Under the pieces are notes generated by a model that worked only from the letters and a program-made list of their open reading frames with translations, searched no databases and was not told where the DNA came from. Position numbers and translations under genes: made by a program. From NCBI RefSeq assembly GCF_002161175.1, contig NZ_NFMA01000002.1, positions 160,325-224,324 of the forward strand: a DNA stretch of 64,000 bases. The letters run 5' to 3'. Positions 29,086 to 38,555 of this stretch are shown in pieces (within the stretch, counting starts at the first letter, position 1; every line of letters starts with the position of its first letter). Source of the DNA: Flavonifractor sp. An100. Lineage in GTDB: Bacteria > Bacillota > Clostridia > Oscillospirales > Oscillospiraceae.

Positions 29086-30417
29086 ATGAAATATACCAAG
29101 GAAGATATCATCCGCATGGTGCAGGAGGAGGAAATCGAATTTATCCGCATGCAGTTTGTGGATATTTTCGGACAGCTGAAAAATGTGGCCATTACCGCCT
29201 CGCAAATTGAAAAGGCGGTCAATAATCAAATTATGTTTGATGGCTCCTCCATCGAGGGCTTTACCCGGATCAACGAGTCGGACCAGTGCCTGTACCCGGA
29301 CCTGAACAGCTTTGCTATTTTCCCCTGGCGTCCGGCCCAGGGAAAGGTGGCCCGGCTGATCTGCGATGTGTACAACCCGGACGGAACGCCCTTTGTGGGC
29401 GATCCCCGGGGCGTACTGCGGCGGGTTTTGAAGCGGTGCAACGATATGGGGTTTGACACCTTCAACATCGGGCCGGAGCTGGAGTTTTTCCTGTTTGAGA
29501 CAGACGAACAGGGACGGGCTACCACCAATACCCGGGACGAGGCGGGCTATTTTGACCTGGGGCCCTTGGACCACGGTGAGTCCACCCGGCGCGAGGTGTG
29601 CATGAATTTGGAGGAGATGGGCTTTGAGATCGAGGCCAGCCACCATGAGTGCGCCGTGGGCCAGCATGAAATTGACTTCCGGTATGTGCAGGCTATGGAG
29701 GGCGCGGACAAGATCATGACCCTGAAGCTGGCAGTGAAAACGCTGGCACAAAAAAATGGCCTCCATGCCACCTTTATGCCAAAGCCCCTGTACGGGGTTG
29801 CCGGGTCGGGGATGCACCTGAATATGTCCCTGTTTAAAGACGGCAAAAATGTCTTCTACGACCCCAACGGTGATCGGCAGCTCTCCCAGACCGCTTACGC
29901 CTTTATTGCCGGACTGCTGGAGCACGCCAAAGGGTTTACGGCTCTGACCAATCCCCTGGTCAATTCCTATAAACGCCTGGGGGCCGGATATGAGGCCCCC
30001 TGCTACCGCTCCTGGTCGGCCTCTAACCGCTCCACCCTCATCCGCATCCCGGCTGTGCGGGGGCAGACCACCCGGGTAGAGCTGCGCAGTCCGGACCCCT
30101 CCTGCAACCCCTATCTGGCGGTGGCGGCCTGCCTGGCCGCCGGATTGGACGGAATTGCCCGGGGTCTTACGCCGCCTCCTGAGGTGGCGGACAACATCTA
30201 TGATATGGATGAGATGGTGCGGGCTCAGCGCAATATTGACGCTCTGCCGGAGACCTTGAAGGACGCCCTGGAGGAGATGGAGCGGGACGAGCTGGTGATG
30301 GACGTGCTGGGAGAGCATGTGGCTCAGCACTACATCCGGGGCAAAATGAAGGAATGGAAGGAATACCAAAGCCGGGTTTCCAATTGGGAGCTGGACCGCT
30401 ATTTGGTGGTTTACTGA
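29086..30417 (+). CDS. glnA: Glutamine synthetase type I
   Basis: A 443-residue GSI of the alpha subtype, the length of the Bacillus enzyme. MFDGSSIEGFTRI, EFFLFETDEQG, GAGYEAPCYRSWSASNRS and the NPYLAVAA block are present. No adenylylation segment of the proteobacterial type is seen. ATG at 29086 follows AGGAAGGAGCC; an in-frame ATG at 29062 is less likely. The ANTAR gene follows after 40 bases in the same unit. Confidence 0.95.
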   Translation: MKYTKEDIIRMVQEEEIEFIRMQFVDIFGQLKNVAITASQIEKAVNNQIMFDGSSIEGFTRINESDQCLYPDLNSFAIFPWRPAQGKVARLICDVYNPDGTPFVGDPRGVLRRVLKRCNDMGFDTFNIGPELEFFLFETDEQGRATTNTRDEAGYFDLGPLDHGESTRREVCMNLEEMGFEIEASHHECAVGQHEIDFRYVQAMEGADKIMTLKLAVKTLAQKNGLHATFMPKPLYGVAGSGMHLNMSLFKDGKNVFYDPNGDRQLSQTAYAFIAGLLEHAKGFTALTNPLVNSYKRLGAGYEAPCYRSWSASNRSTLIRIPAVRGQTTRVELRSPDPSCNPYLAVAACLAAGLDGIARGLTPPPEVADNIYDMDEMVRAQRNIDALPETLKDALEEMERDELVMDVLGEHVAQHYIRGKMKEWKEYQSRVSNWELDRYLVVY

Positions 30418-30457
30418 TGAAATGGGGAAACGATGAAAGGCCAAGGGGGGATGAAAA

Positions 30458-31003
30458 TTGGATACCGTCATCGTTGCCTTTGAAAATCGAACCATGTGCC
30501 AGCGGTTCAGTGAGCTGTTGGAGAGCACCGGGACAGCCCACTGCCTGACTTGTCACTCCGGTGACCAGGTACGCAGGCTGCTGTCCCAGCGGCAGGCCTA
30601 CTGCGTCATCTGCTCCCCACACCTCACCGACGGGCCTGCGGAGTGGCTGTACGAGGACCTGCCGGCGGTGTGTTCGCTGCTGCTGGTGGGGCCCCAGCAT
30701 GTGCTGGACAGCTGCGGCAGCCGGGAAGTGTTTAAGCTGCCCACCCCCATTCGAAAGGAGGAGGCGGTATCCACGGTCCGCCTTCTGCTCCAGTTTGGCC
30801 ATCGAATGGAGCGGTTTGTACGCCCCAAACGCAGTGGGGCTGAGCAAGAGCTAGTGGACCGGGCCAAACGGCTGCTGATGGAGCGGGAGGGATACTGTGA
30901 GGAGGATGCCCATCGGATGCTACAGAAGCAGAGTATGGATGCTGGATGCCGGATGTCCCAGACCGCACGTAAAATTTTAGAGTCGTACGGCGTGTCCAGC
31001 TAG
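30458..31003 (+). CDS. ANTAR-domain RNA-binding antitermination regulator
   Basis: A 181-residue protein with a receiver-like N-terminal half (about 1-115) and a C-terminal ANTAR helix bundle (about 125-178; LVDRAKRLLMEREGYCEEDAHRMLQKQSMDAGCRMSQTARKI style). The receiver lacks a clear phospho-Asp. It starts with TTG behind AAGGGGGG. ANTAR proteins bind paired RNA hairpins and prevent termination, often in nitrogen genes. Its place after glnA and near glnN makes the glutamine synthetase leaders natural targets (inference). Confidence 0.85.
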   Translation: MDTVIVAFENRTMCQRFSELLESTGTAHCLTCHSGDQVRRLLSQRQAYCVICSPHLTDGPAEWLYEDLPAVCSLLLVGPQHVLDSCGSREVFKLPTPIRKEEAVSTVRLLLQFGHRMERFVRPKRSGAEQELVDRAKRLLMEREGYCEEDAHRMLQKQSMDAGCRMSQTARKILESYGVSS

Positions 31004-31032
31004 GCATGGAGCCATCCCCTTAGGCATAGAAT

Positions 31033-31075
31033 GAAACCGAGCGAAACGGGCGGCGCAAGCCGCTCGTTTGGTTTC
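31033..31075 (+). other. Structured leader hairpin upstream of dapF
   Basis: An 11-bp stem AAACGGGCGGC (31044-31054) with complement at 31059-31069 is capped by a GCAA tetraloop, and an outer GAAACC/GGTTTC stem (31033-31038, 31070-31075) encloses it with a five-base bulge. No T run follows. It directly precedes the dapF ribosome site. Confidence 0.5.
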
Positions 31076-31100
31076 AAGCTGGCCAAAGGGGGCGGTGATT

Positions 31101-31889
31101 GTGCACTTTACCAAAATGGAGGGAATCGGAAACGACTATATCTACCTCGATTGCCGGCAGACCCAGCCGGAGGATCTGCCGGGACTGGCGGTACGGCTGT
31201 CCCGGCGTCATTTTGGGGTGGGAGCGGACGGACTGATCTGTTTGAAAACCGGGCAGTCCGGGGATTTTGCCATGGAAATGTACAACGCAGACGGCTCCAG
31301 AGGGGCCATGTGCGGCAATGGCATTCGCTGCTTGGGGAAATACGTCTACGACCGGGGCTTGACCCGGAAGACCTGCCTGACCATCGAGACGGACTCTGGT
31401 CCCCGGGGGCTGGAGCTACAGGTCAGGGGGGGCGTGGTGGATCGGGTAACCGTGGATATGGGGCCGGCCCAATTGTTCCCTCCTGTGTCTCTACAGGTGG
31501 AAGGGAAGACCTATCAGGTGGAGCAGGTATGGGTGGGCAATCCCCACGGGGTCATTTTCTGTTCTGACCCGGAGCAAGTGGAGCTGGAACGGTTGGGACC
31601 GCAGCTGGAATACCATCCGGCGCTGCGGGAGCGTTCCAACATTGAATTTGCCGCCCCCTGGGAGGAAAGAGGGCTGCGGGTGCGGGTGTGGGAACGGGGC
31701 AGTGGGATCACCCTGGCCTGCGGCACGGGAGCGTGTGCCTGCTATGCGGCCGGACGCCGGGCGGGTCTGTGCCCGGAACGAGGGGAGATCGCCCTGCCGG
31801 GAGGCACGCTGGAGGTGGAGAGCCGAAATGGTCGGCTGTTCCTCACCGGCCCGGCGCGTACTGTCTTTGAGGGCGATGTGGAGACCTGA
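31101..31889 (+). CDS. dapF: Diaminopimelate epimerase
   Basis: A 262-residue epimerase converting LL- to meso-diaminopimelate for lysine and peptidoglycan. Cys71 in GAMCGNGIRC and the second catalytic Cys in LACGTGACACYAA form the two-base site. GTG at 31101 is chosen: VHFTKMEGIGNDY is the family N-terminus and AAAGGGGGCG lies 7 bases upstream. It pairs functionally with dapL, next in order. Confidence 0.95.
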   Translation: MHFTKMEGIGNDYIYLDCRQTQPEDLPGLAVRLSRRHFGVGADGLICLKTGQSGDFAMEMYNADGSRGAMCGNGIRCLGKYVYDRGLTRKTCLTIETDSGPRGLELQVRGGVVDRVTVDMGPAQLFPPVSLQVEGKTYQVEQVWVGNPHGVIFCSDPEQVELERLGPQLEYHPALRERSNIEFAAPWEERGLRVRVWERGSGITLACGTGACACYAAGRRAGLCPERGEIALPGGTLEVESRNGRLFLTGPARTVFEGDVET

Positions 31890-31901
31890 AGGAAATTTTA
31901 A

Positions 31902-31930
31902 TTGACAACCTAACCTTCATAGGAGATAAT
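31902..31930 (+). promoter_or_regulatory. dapL promoter
   Basis: Consensus TTGACA, 17-base spacer, GATAAT, about 58 bases before dapL. It lies directly after the dapF stop, so dapL can be transcribed apart from dapF. Confidence 0.7.
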
Positions 31931-31987
31931 AACAATCAATGATAACAGGCGATTTGAAGCTTTGTTACAAAGGAGCTGTACAAGAAA

Positions 31988-33205
31988 ATGGTAAAGGTGA
32001 ATGAAAACTATCTCAAGCTGCCTGGCAGCTATCTGTTTTCGGAAGTGGCCCGGCGGATTGCGGCCTATTCTCAGGCCAATCCCCAGGCTAAGATCATCAA
32101 GCTGTCCATCGGCGATGTGACCCGGCCCCTGGTCCCTGCGGTCATCCAGGCCATGCACGCCGCCGTAGAGGAGATGGGTACCTTTGAGGGCTTCCACGGC
32201 TACGGCCCGGAGCAGGGCTATCCCTTCCTGCGGGAGGCCATTGCCCAGCACGACTATGCCTCTCGTGGCGTGACGGTGAAGCCGGAGGAGGTCTTTGTCT
32301 CTGACGGCGCGAAGAGTGACTGCGGCAACATCGGGGACATCTTCGGTGTGGACAACGTGGTTGCGGTGTGTGACCCGGTCTATCCCGTCTATGTGGATAC
32401 CAATGCCATGGCCGGCCGGGCTGGAGATTTCCAGGAGGAGTTGGGGAAGTGGAATAAGCTGATCTACATGCCCTGTGTGGAGTCCAACGGCTTTACCCCC
32501 GAGCCCCCCAAGGAGAGAGCGGACCTCATCTACCTGTGCTACCCCAATAACCCCACCGGCGCCATGGCCACTCGGGAGCAGCTGCAGGCTTGGGTGGACT
32601 ACGCCAATGCCAACGGCTCGGTGATCCTGTATGACTCGGCCTATGAGGCCTTTATCACCGGCGAGGACATTCCACACACCATCTTTGAGATCGAGGGAGC
32701 CCGTACCTGCGCCATCGAGTTTAGATCCTACTCCAAGACAGCTGGCTTTACCGGCAACCGCTGCGCCTATACTGTGGTGCCCATGGAGCTGGAGCGGGGC
32801 GGAGTGAAGCTCAACAGCCTGTGGAACCGCCGCCAGTGCACCAAGTTCAATGGTGTGCCCTATGTCATCCAGCGGGGCGCCGCGGCCATCTATACTCCCG
32901 AGGGCAAGGAGCAGACCCGGCAGTCCATTGCCTATTACCAGAAGAATGCCCAGGTCATTCGGGAGGGCCTGACCTCCGCGGGTATGACCTGCTTTGGTGG
33001 AACCAATGCGCCCTACATCTGGCTGAAGACGCCCAAGGGCATGGGGTCCTGGGACTTCTTTGATCTGGTGCTGGATAAGGCCAACGTGGCCACTACCCCC
33101 GGCGCCGGCTTTGGCCCCAGTGGAGAGGGCTATGTCCGCCTGACCGCCTTCGGCGACGCGGATGCCACCCGGGAGGCCGTGGAGCGGGTAAAGGCCATCG
33201 TGTAA
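31988..33205 (+). CDS. dapL: LL-diaminopimelate aminotransferase
   Basis: A 405-residue PLP aminotransferase that makes LL-diaminopimelate directly from tetrahydrodipicolinate. VNENYLKLPGSYLFSEVARR, CYPNNPTGA and the Schiff-base Lys in SYSKTAGFTGNRC mark DapL. With dapF it supplies meso-diaminopimelate without succinyl or acetyl intermediates. ATG has AAAGGAGCTGTACAAGAA upstream. Confidence 0.95.
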   Translation: MVKVNENYLKLPGSYLFSEVARRIAAYSQANPQAKIIKLSIGDVTRPLVPAVIQAMHAAVEEMGTFEGFHGYGPEQGYPFLREAIAQHDYASRGVTVKPEEVFVSDGAKSDCGNIGDIFGVDNVVAVCDPVYPVYVDTNAMAGRAGDFQEELGKWNKLIYMPCVESNGFTPEPPKERADLIYLCYPNNPTGAMATREQLQAWVDYANANGSVILYDSAYEAFITGEDIPHTIFEIEGARTCAIEFRSYSKTAGFTGNRCAYTVVPMELERGGVKLNSLWNRRQCTKFNGVPYVIQRGAAAIYTPEGKEQTRQSIAYYQKNAQVIREGLTSAGMTCFGGTNAPYIWLKTPKGMGSWDFFDLVLDKANVATTPGAGFGPSGEGYVRLTAFGDADATREAVERVKAIV

Positions 33206-33236
33206 GGGAAAACCAGTTTTCAAGGACAAGAACAGC

Positions 33237-33272
33237 GGCGCTGCGGATTCCTCCGCGGCGCCCTTTCTTTTT
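33237..33272 (+). terminator. dapL terminator
   Basis: 11-bp stem (GGCGCTGCGGA 33237-33247, complement with one G-U at 33252-33262), TTCC loop, then CTTTCTTTTT. Confidence 0.9.
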
Positions 33273-33291
33273 GCAGCGGAAAAATTTCCCC

Positions 33292-33320
33292 TTTACTCCG
33301 GGAATGAAATCTTTTATAAT
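33292..33320 (+). promoter_or_regulatory. glmS promoter
   Basis: TTTACT, 17-base spacer, perfect TATAAT. It yields a leader of roughly 310 bases that contains the ribozyme. Confidence 0.65.
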
Positions 33321-33421
33321 GCACAGCATGGAACTGCCGCCTCTTATAACGCGGGCTTGCAGAAGGGGGCAGGAGTTCATCGCAGAAGGAAAGGAGGAGC
33401 TTTGGGCAGAAACCCAACATA

Positions 33422-33575
33422 AGCGCCAGTGCCCCGCCGGAAGGGCGGGGACGACGAGGTGGGGGAAGTATCGAAGGATTCGGCGGGTGTCCCCCCGTGC
33501 CGCTCCGGGTGCGTACACAGCCTAAAAATATGCGGGTGACCGCAAAACAAAGGGGCTGTGACCGGGGAACGAGGT
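33422..33575 (+). ncRNA. glmS ribozyme (glucosamine-6-phosphate-activated)
   Basis: The core AGCGCC at 33422-33427 is the cleavage site (between A33422 and G33423). It is followed by the P2 stem CCCCGCC/GGGCGGGG, GACGAGGTGGGGGAAGTATCGA, TTCGGCGGGTGTCCCCCC, and the downstream AAAACAAAGGGG pseudoknot strand, all in the order of the known glmS ribozyme. It lies in the 5' leader of glmS. Glucosamine-6-phosphate triggers self-cleavage and mRNA decay. The 3' edge is approximate. Confidence 0.93.
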
Positions 33576-33637
33576 GCAAATGGCTGCGAGTTTGTCCTCT
33601 GATCCATTTATCCAAAGATCAGGAGGAAATAAAAACT

Positions 33638-35473
33638 ATGTGCGGAATTGTTGGCTATATCGGCAAAGAGCAGGTGGCTCCTATTTTACTGGATGGGCTG
33701 GCCCGTCTGGAGTACCGGGGCTATGACTCGGCAGGTGTGGCGGTCTATTCCCAGAAAAAGCAGGCCCTGTGTGTGCACAAGGCCAAGGGACGGCTCCAGG
33801 TGCTATCTGATATGCTCCGAGGCGGGGCTGCTGTGGACGGGACGGTAGGAATCGGCCATACCCGTTGGGCCACCCATGGAGCACCCAGCGACGTCAACTC
33901 CCATCCCCAGGTGAGCCAAAGCGGACGCATCGCTGTGGTTCACAACGGCATCATTGAAAATTATGCGGAGCTGAAGTCCTTTTTGATGTCTAAGGGGGTG
34001 GAGTTTACCTCCCAGACCGATACCGAGGTGGTGGCCCAGCTCATTGATTACTTTTATCAGGGCGATCTGCTGGAGGCGGTGGGCCGAGTGCTTCACCGGA
34101 TCCAGGGGGCCTATGCGTTGGGCATCCTGTGTGCCGATGCGCCGGATCAGCTGATCGCCGTGCGCAAGGACAGCCCGCTGATTTTGGGTTATGGCGAGGG
34201 ATGCAATTTCCTGGCCAGCGACGTCACCGCCATTATCAAATACACCCGGGATGTGGTGTATATGGAGGACGGGGAGCTGGCCGTGCTCACCCGGGAGGGA
34301 ATCCAGTGCTACAACCACCTGATGCAGCCCATTGAGAAGGAGATCTCCCATGTGGACTGGGAGATCGACGCGGCGGAAAAGGGCGGCTATGAGCACTTTA
34401 TGTTCAAGGAGATCATGGAGCAGCCGGAGGCCATGCGCCGGTGTATCTTCCCCCGTATCCGGGACGGAGAGGTATACCTGGAGGATTTTGGCCTGGATGA
34501 GAGCTATATCCGCTCCATGAGCAAGATCTACATTGTGGCCTGCGGGTCCAGCTACCATGTTGGCATGGTGGGGAAATACAATCTGGAGCGGCTGACCCGG
34601 AAGAATGTGGAGGTGTCCCTGGCCTCGGAATTTCGGTATATGGACCCCATTGTGGATGACCACACCCTGGTCATTGTAATCAGCCAGTCGGGAGAGACCC
34701 TGGACACCATGGCGGCTCTGCGGGAGGCCAAACGGTTGGGGGCCCGGATTTTGTCCATTGTGAACGTGGTGGGCAGCTCCATTGCTCGGGAGTCCGACGT
34801 AGTGCTCTACACCTGGGCCGGACCGGAGATCGCGGTAGCCACGACTAAGGCCTACTCCACGCAGATGGCGGTTTTAGACCTGCTGGGGCTGTGGTTTGCC
34901 CGGGTACTGGGTACGGTAGAGGAGAAGGAGTACCGTAGCGTATTGGAGGAGATGCTCCTGCTGCCTGGAAAGATGGAGACCATTCTTGCCAATAAAGACA
35001 ACATCCAATACCTAGCCTCCCAGTATTTTAACCATGACAGCGTCTTCTTTATTGGCCGCAATGTGGACTACGCCCTGGGACTGGAGGGCTCCTTAAAGCT
35101 GAAGGAGATTTCCTATATCCACTCGGAGGCCTATGCCTCCGGGGAACTGAAGCACGGCACCATCAGTCTGATTGAGGACGGTACGCTGGTGGTGGCTCTG
35201 GGTACCTACAGCAAGCTGTTTGAAAAGGCCATGAGCAATGTGGTGGAGGTAAAGAGCCGGGGCGCAGATGTGCTGGCCCTGGCTACCGAAAGCCATGCCG
35301 AGGAGATGGGGAAGACGGCGGATGCCGTGATGACCATTCCGGACACCCACGACCTGCTGTTGCCCTCTCTGGGGGTGGTACCGTTGCAGCTGTTTGCCTA
35401 CTATGTGGCCCTGATGCGGGGGTGCGATATCGACAAGCCCCGGAATTTGGCTAAAAGCGTGACCGTGGAATAA
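33638..35473 (+). CDS. glmS: Glutamine-fructose-6-phosphate aminotransferase
   Basis: A 611-residue enzyme making glucosamine-6-phosphate for the cell wall. Cys2 (MCGIVGYIG) is the glutaminase nucleophile; HTRWATHGAPS and NGIIENY follow. The C-terminal half has two SIS sugar-isomerase domains (CGSSYHVG, ISQSGETLDT) and ends with KPRNLAKSVTVE. ATG at 33638 has AGGAGGAAATAAAAACT upstream. Confidence 0.96.
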   Translation: MCGIVGYIGKEQVAPILLDGLARLEYRGYDSAGVAVYSQKKQALCVHKAKGRLQVLSDMLRGGAAVDGTVGIGHTRWATHGAPSDVNSHPQVSQSGRIAVVHNGIIENYAELKSFLMSKGVEFTSQTDTEVVAQLIDYFYQGDLLEAVGRVLHRIQGAYALGILCADAPDQLIAVRKDSPLILGYGEGCNFLASDVTAIIKYTRDVVYMEDGELAVLTREGIQCYNHLMQPIEKEISHVDWEIDAAEKGGYEHFMFKEIMEQPEAMRRCIFPRIRDGEVYLEDFGLDESYIRSMSKIYIVACGSSYHVGMVGKYNLERLTRKNVEVSLASEFRYMDPIVDDHTLVIVISQSGETLDTMAALREAKRLGARILSIVNVVGSSIARESDVVLYTWAGPEIAVATTKAYSTQMAVLDLLGLWFARVLGTVEEKEYRSVLEEMLLLPGKMETILANKDNIQYLASQYFNHDSVFFIGRNVDYALGLEGSLKLKEISYIHSEAYASGELKHGTISLIEDGTLVVALGTYSKLFEKAMSNVVEVKSRGADVLALATESHAEEMGKTADAVMTIPDTHDLLLPSLGVVPLQLFAYYVALMRGCDIDKPRNLAKSVTVE

Positions 35474-35514
35474 AAGAAAAACAGCCCCCGCTGTGGTAAG
35501 ACAGCGGGGGCTGT
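35472..35514. terminator. Hairpin terminator between glmS and the 149-residue gene
   Basis: A perfect 14-bp stem ACAGCCCCCGCTGT (35481-35494) and complement (35501-35514). The A-rich left flank gives a T run on the minus strand, so it mainly serves the minus-strand gene. Confidence 0.8.
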
Positions 35515-35536
35515 ATGTATTTGGGGAAGATGGAGT

Positions 35537-35986
35537 TTAGGGGTTGGGTTCACCCTTAAGCCATTCATCCTCATATTCTTTCTTCAGCCAATTCTCGTAG
35601 TTGGACTTGACTGTTTCCCAAACGGACATCCAGTCAATCTTGCTCATGTCCGTCTCATTCTGGAACAGCTCGGAATAGAAGGCGTGGGTGGAGTCCTCGC
35701 CCTCCACATAGTCCTCGTAAAAAGCGTCCATATAGGCGCCGAAGCGGGGGTCCTCCAGTTCCTGAGGGCCAAGCATCATGGCGTGCAGCTGTTCCTTGGT
35801 CCAGGGCTCGTCGTTGCCCAAATCATGAGGCATAACCTGGGCCCACTTGGTCAGACGCCCCAAATCGTGCAGGAAACGGTCCCGGCCCTCATCGCTGTTC
35901 AACATGGGGAGGACACTGCGCAGAAGGGTGTAAAAGGCGTCGTCCATTGCTTCCTTAATTTTCGGGCTAATCTTCTGTTGATCCAT
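35537..35986 (-). CDS. Acidic protein of unknown function
   Basis: A 149-residue soluble protein, rich in Asp, Glu and Trp (ends EDEWLKGEPNP). No signal peptide, membrane segment or known motif is seen. It has its own terminator side and good coding character. It lies between glmS (convergent) and two small membrane-protein genes. I do not recognise the family. Confidence 0.65.
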   Translation of the reverse strand: MDQQKISPKIKEAMDDAFYTLLRSVLPMLNSDEGRDRFLHDLGRLTKWAQVMPHDLGNDEPWTKEQLHAMMLGPQELEDPRFGAYMDAFYEDYVEGEDSTHAFYSELFQNETDMSKIDWMSVWETVKSNYENWLKKEYEDEWLKGEPNP

Positions 35987-36163
35987 CGTTCATGCCTCCA
36001 ATTCTGATCTGGGTTCCCTTTGGCAAGGGGAGATGTCTGTGAAATCCGGGCATCTCTATGCTTGTATTATAGCCTGCCTGGGGAGGCTCGTCAACTGGAA
36101 ATTGTGTAATTTTTGAAATTTAAGGCGGAAAAACTTGCGAAAATTGGCAGATTGACAAAAATT

Positions 36164-36544
36164 TCACAATACATTGACTAAAGTGGCCTGTTCCATTTCA
36201 GACAGCAGTCGGATCTGGGCGATGAGATCAGCATTGGCCGCGGCGTACTGGTCCATCTCCTGGAGGGTCAAATACTGCAGGACACAGCGAAACCCTCTTA
36301 GGATCTGATCGGTGTCGGAGTGGCGCATGACCGTGTGGAGATAGAAATGGTGACTCTGCCAGTCCTGATAGACCTCCCGTGTAAGGTGGGCGGCCTGATC
36401 CCAGCAGCCCTGTTGGGCAAGCTGGTGAGAATGCTCCAAGCGGCGGGAGAGTCCTTCCGTGAGCGTTTGAGCGTACCAGGCATTGTAGAGGCTTCCTCCC
36501 AGCATGATCGCTAAGATGACAGCGGCAATGACGAAACGTTTCAT
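36164..36544 (-). CDS. DUF4363-like membrane-anchored protein
   Basis: A 126-residue protein with one N-terminal membrane segment (MKRFVIAAVILAIMLGGSLY) and an amphipathic helical remainder. Size and layout match DUF4363 proteins, which in clostridia are encoded beside YetF/DUF421 genes, as here (12 bases apart). Function unknown. Confidence 0.75.
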   Translation of the reverse strand: MKRFVIAAVILAIMLGGSLYNAWYAQTLTEGLSRRLEHSHQLAQQGCWDQAAHLTREVYQDWQSHHFYLHTVMRHSDTDQILRGFRCVLQYLTLQEMDQYAAANADLIAQIRLLSEMEQATLVNVL

Positions 36545-36556
36545 GTTGGTTTCCTC

Positions 36557-37243
36557 CTAAGAAGGTCTGGACGACTCCTTTGGAATCAAATAGATTCCGC
36601 CAGAGGGGTCGGCCATGAGCAAAAAAACCCGGCTGAAACCGGAATAACCCTTTTGCTTCAAGTAGTCATTTAGCCAGGCACGGCTGTATCCCAGCAGAGC
36701 CAAATTGCGCTGCAGTAGCTGTCCGTCGCTGATAATGACCAGGGGCAGGCCAGGGTCCTGAGTGGACAGGTTCAGCTGCTGGACGGTGGGGGGCTTATGG
36801 GCGGCGTAGGGGAGAACGGAGATCTGGCCGTTGGTCTCCAGAATCGCGTATTTCACCGCGGTGAGATCGGTGTAGCCCTTGGTGCGCAGTTCCTCCAAAA
36901 GCTCGTCTACGGTCAGTCGGTTGCGGGCCATCTCCTTTTGATCCAGCTTGCCCTCTCGGATAATGATGCTGGGTCTTCCACACAGAAGGGCGCGGAAGCG
37001 CACGCTCTTCATGGTGAGTACCGACAGCATCATGGTCAGAGACAATAGGGTAATGATGGGGATAATCCCGGTCAGCAGTGGAATACCGAAGTCCTGCATG
37101 GGCACGGAGGCCAGATCTGCGATGATCAGGGAGAGGACCAGCTCAGAGGGCTCCAGTTCTCCCACCTGGCGTTTGCCCATCAGGCGAATGCCTACGATAA
37201 TTAAAAGGTATAAAATGATGGTGCGTACCAATCCAGTGAACAA
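36557..37243 (-). CDS. DUF421 (YetF-type) membrane protein
   Basis: A 228-residue protein: three N-terminal membrane segments (RTIILYLLIIVGIRLMGKRQVGELEPSELVLSL is the family hallmark), then a soluble domain with GRPSIIIREGKLD and NRLTVDELLEELRTKGY. I choose a TTG start at 37243 because GGAGGGGGC lies 7 bases upstream and family homology begins there. YetF proteins have been linked to spore envelope or membrane stress. It heads the two-gene unit. Confidence 0.82.
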   Translation of the reverse strand: MFTGLVRTIILYLLIIVGIRLMGKRQVGELEPSELVLSLIIADLASVPMQDFGIPLLTGIIPIITLLSLTMMLSVLTMKSVRFRALLCGRPSIIIREGKLDQKEMARNRLTVDELLEELRTKGYTDLTAVKYAILETNGQISVLPYAAHKPPTVQQLNLSTQDPGLPLVIISDGQLLQRNLALLGYSRAWLNDYLKQKGYSGFSRVFLLMADPSGGIYLIPKESSRPS

Positions 37244-37377
37244 GTCGCTGCCCCCTCCATAATAGTTCCGGGACCCTTGGACCCCACACAGAGAGTGTTT
37301 CCAATATTCTGGAAGGATATCCAGCCAAATGAACAAAAGAGAGTGGGAAAAAAGATGGAAAAAAGGGGAACGGCATC

Positions 37378-37406
37378 TTGCAAAAGAGGAGGATTTTCGA
37401 TACAAT
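37378..37406 (+). promoter_or_regulatory. carAB promoter
   Basis: TTGCAA, 17-base spacer, TACAAT, 67 bases before carA. No pyrimidine-type attenuator is visible in the short leader. Confidence 0.6.
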
Positions 37407-37472
37407 ATCTTGAAACGGTTTGCGCAAGATAAAGGGCAACTGAGAACTGGAACGGAAGGCGTGTGAGAATTG

Positions 37473-38554
<1,082 letters not shown>

Positions 38555-38555
<1 letters not shown>

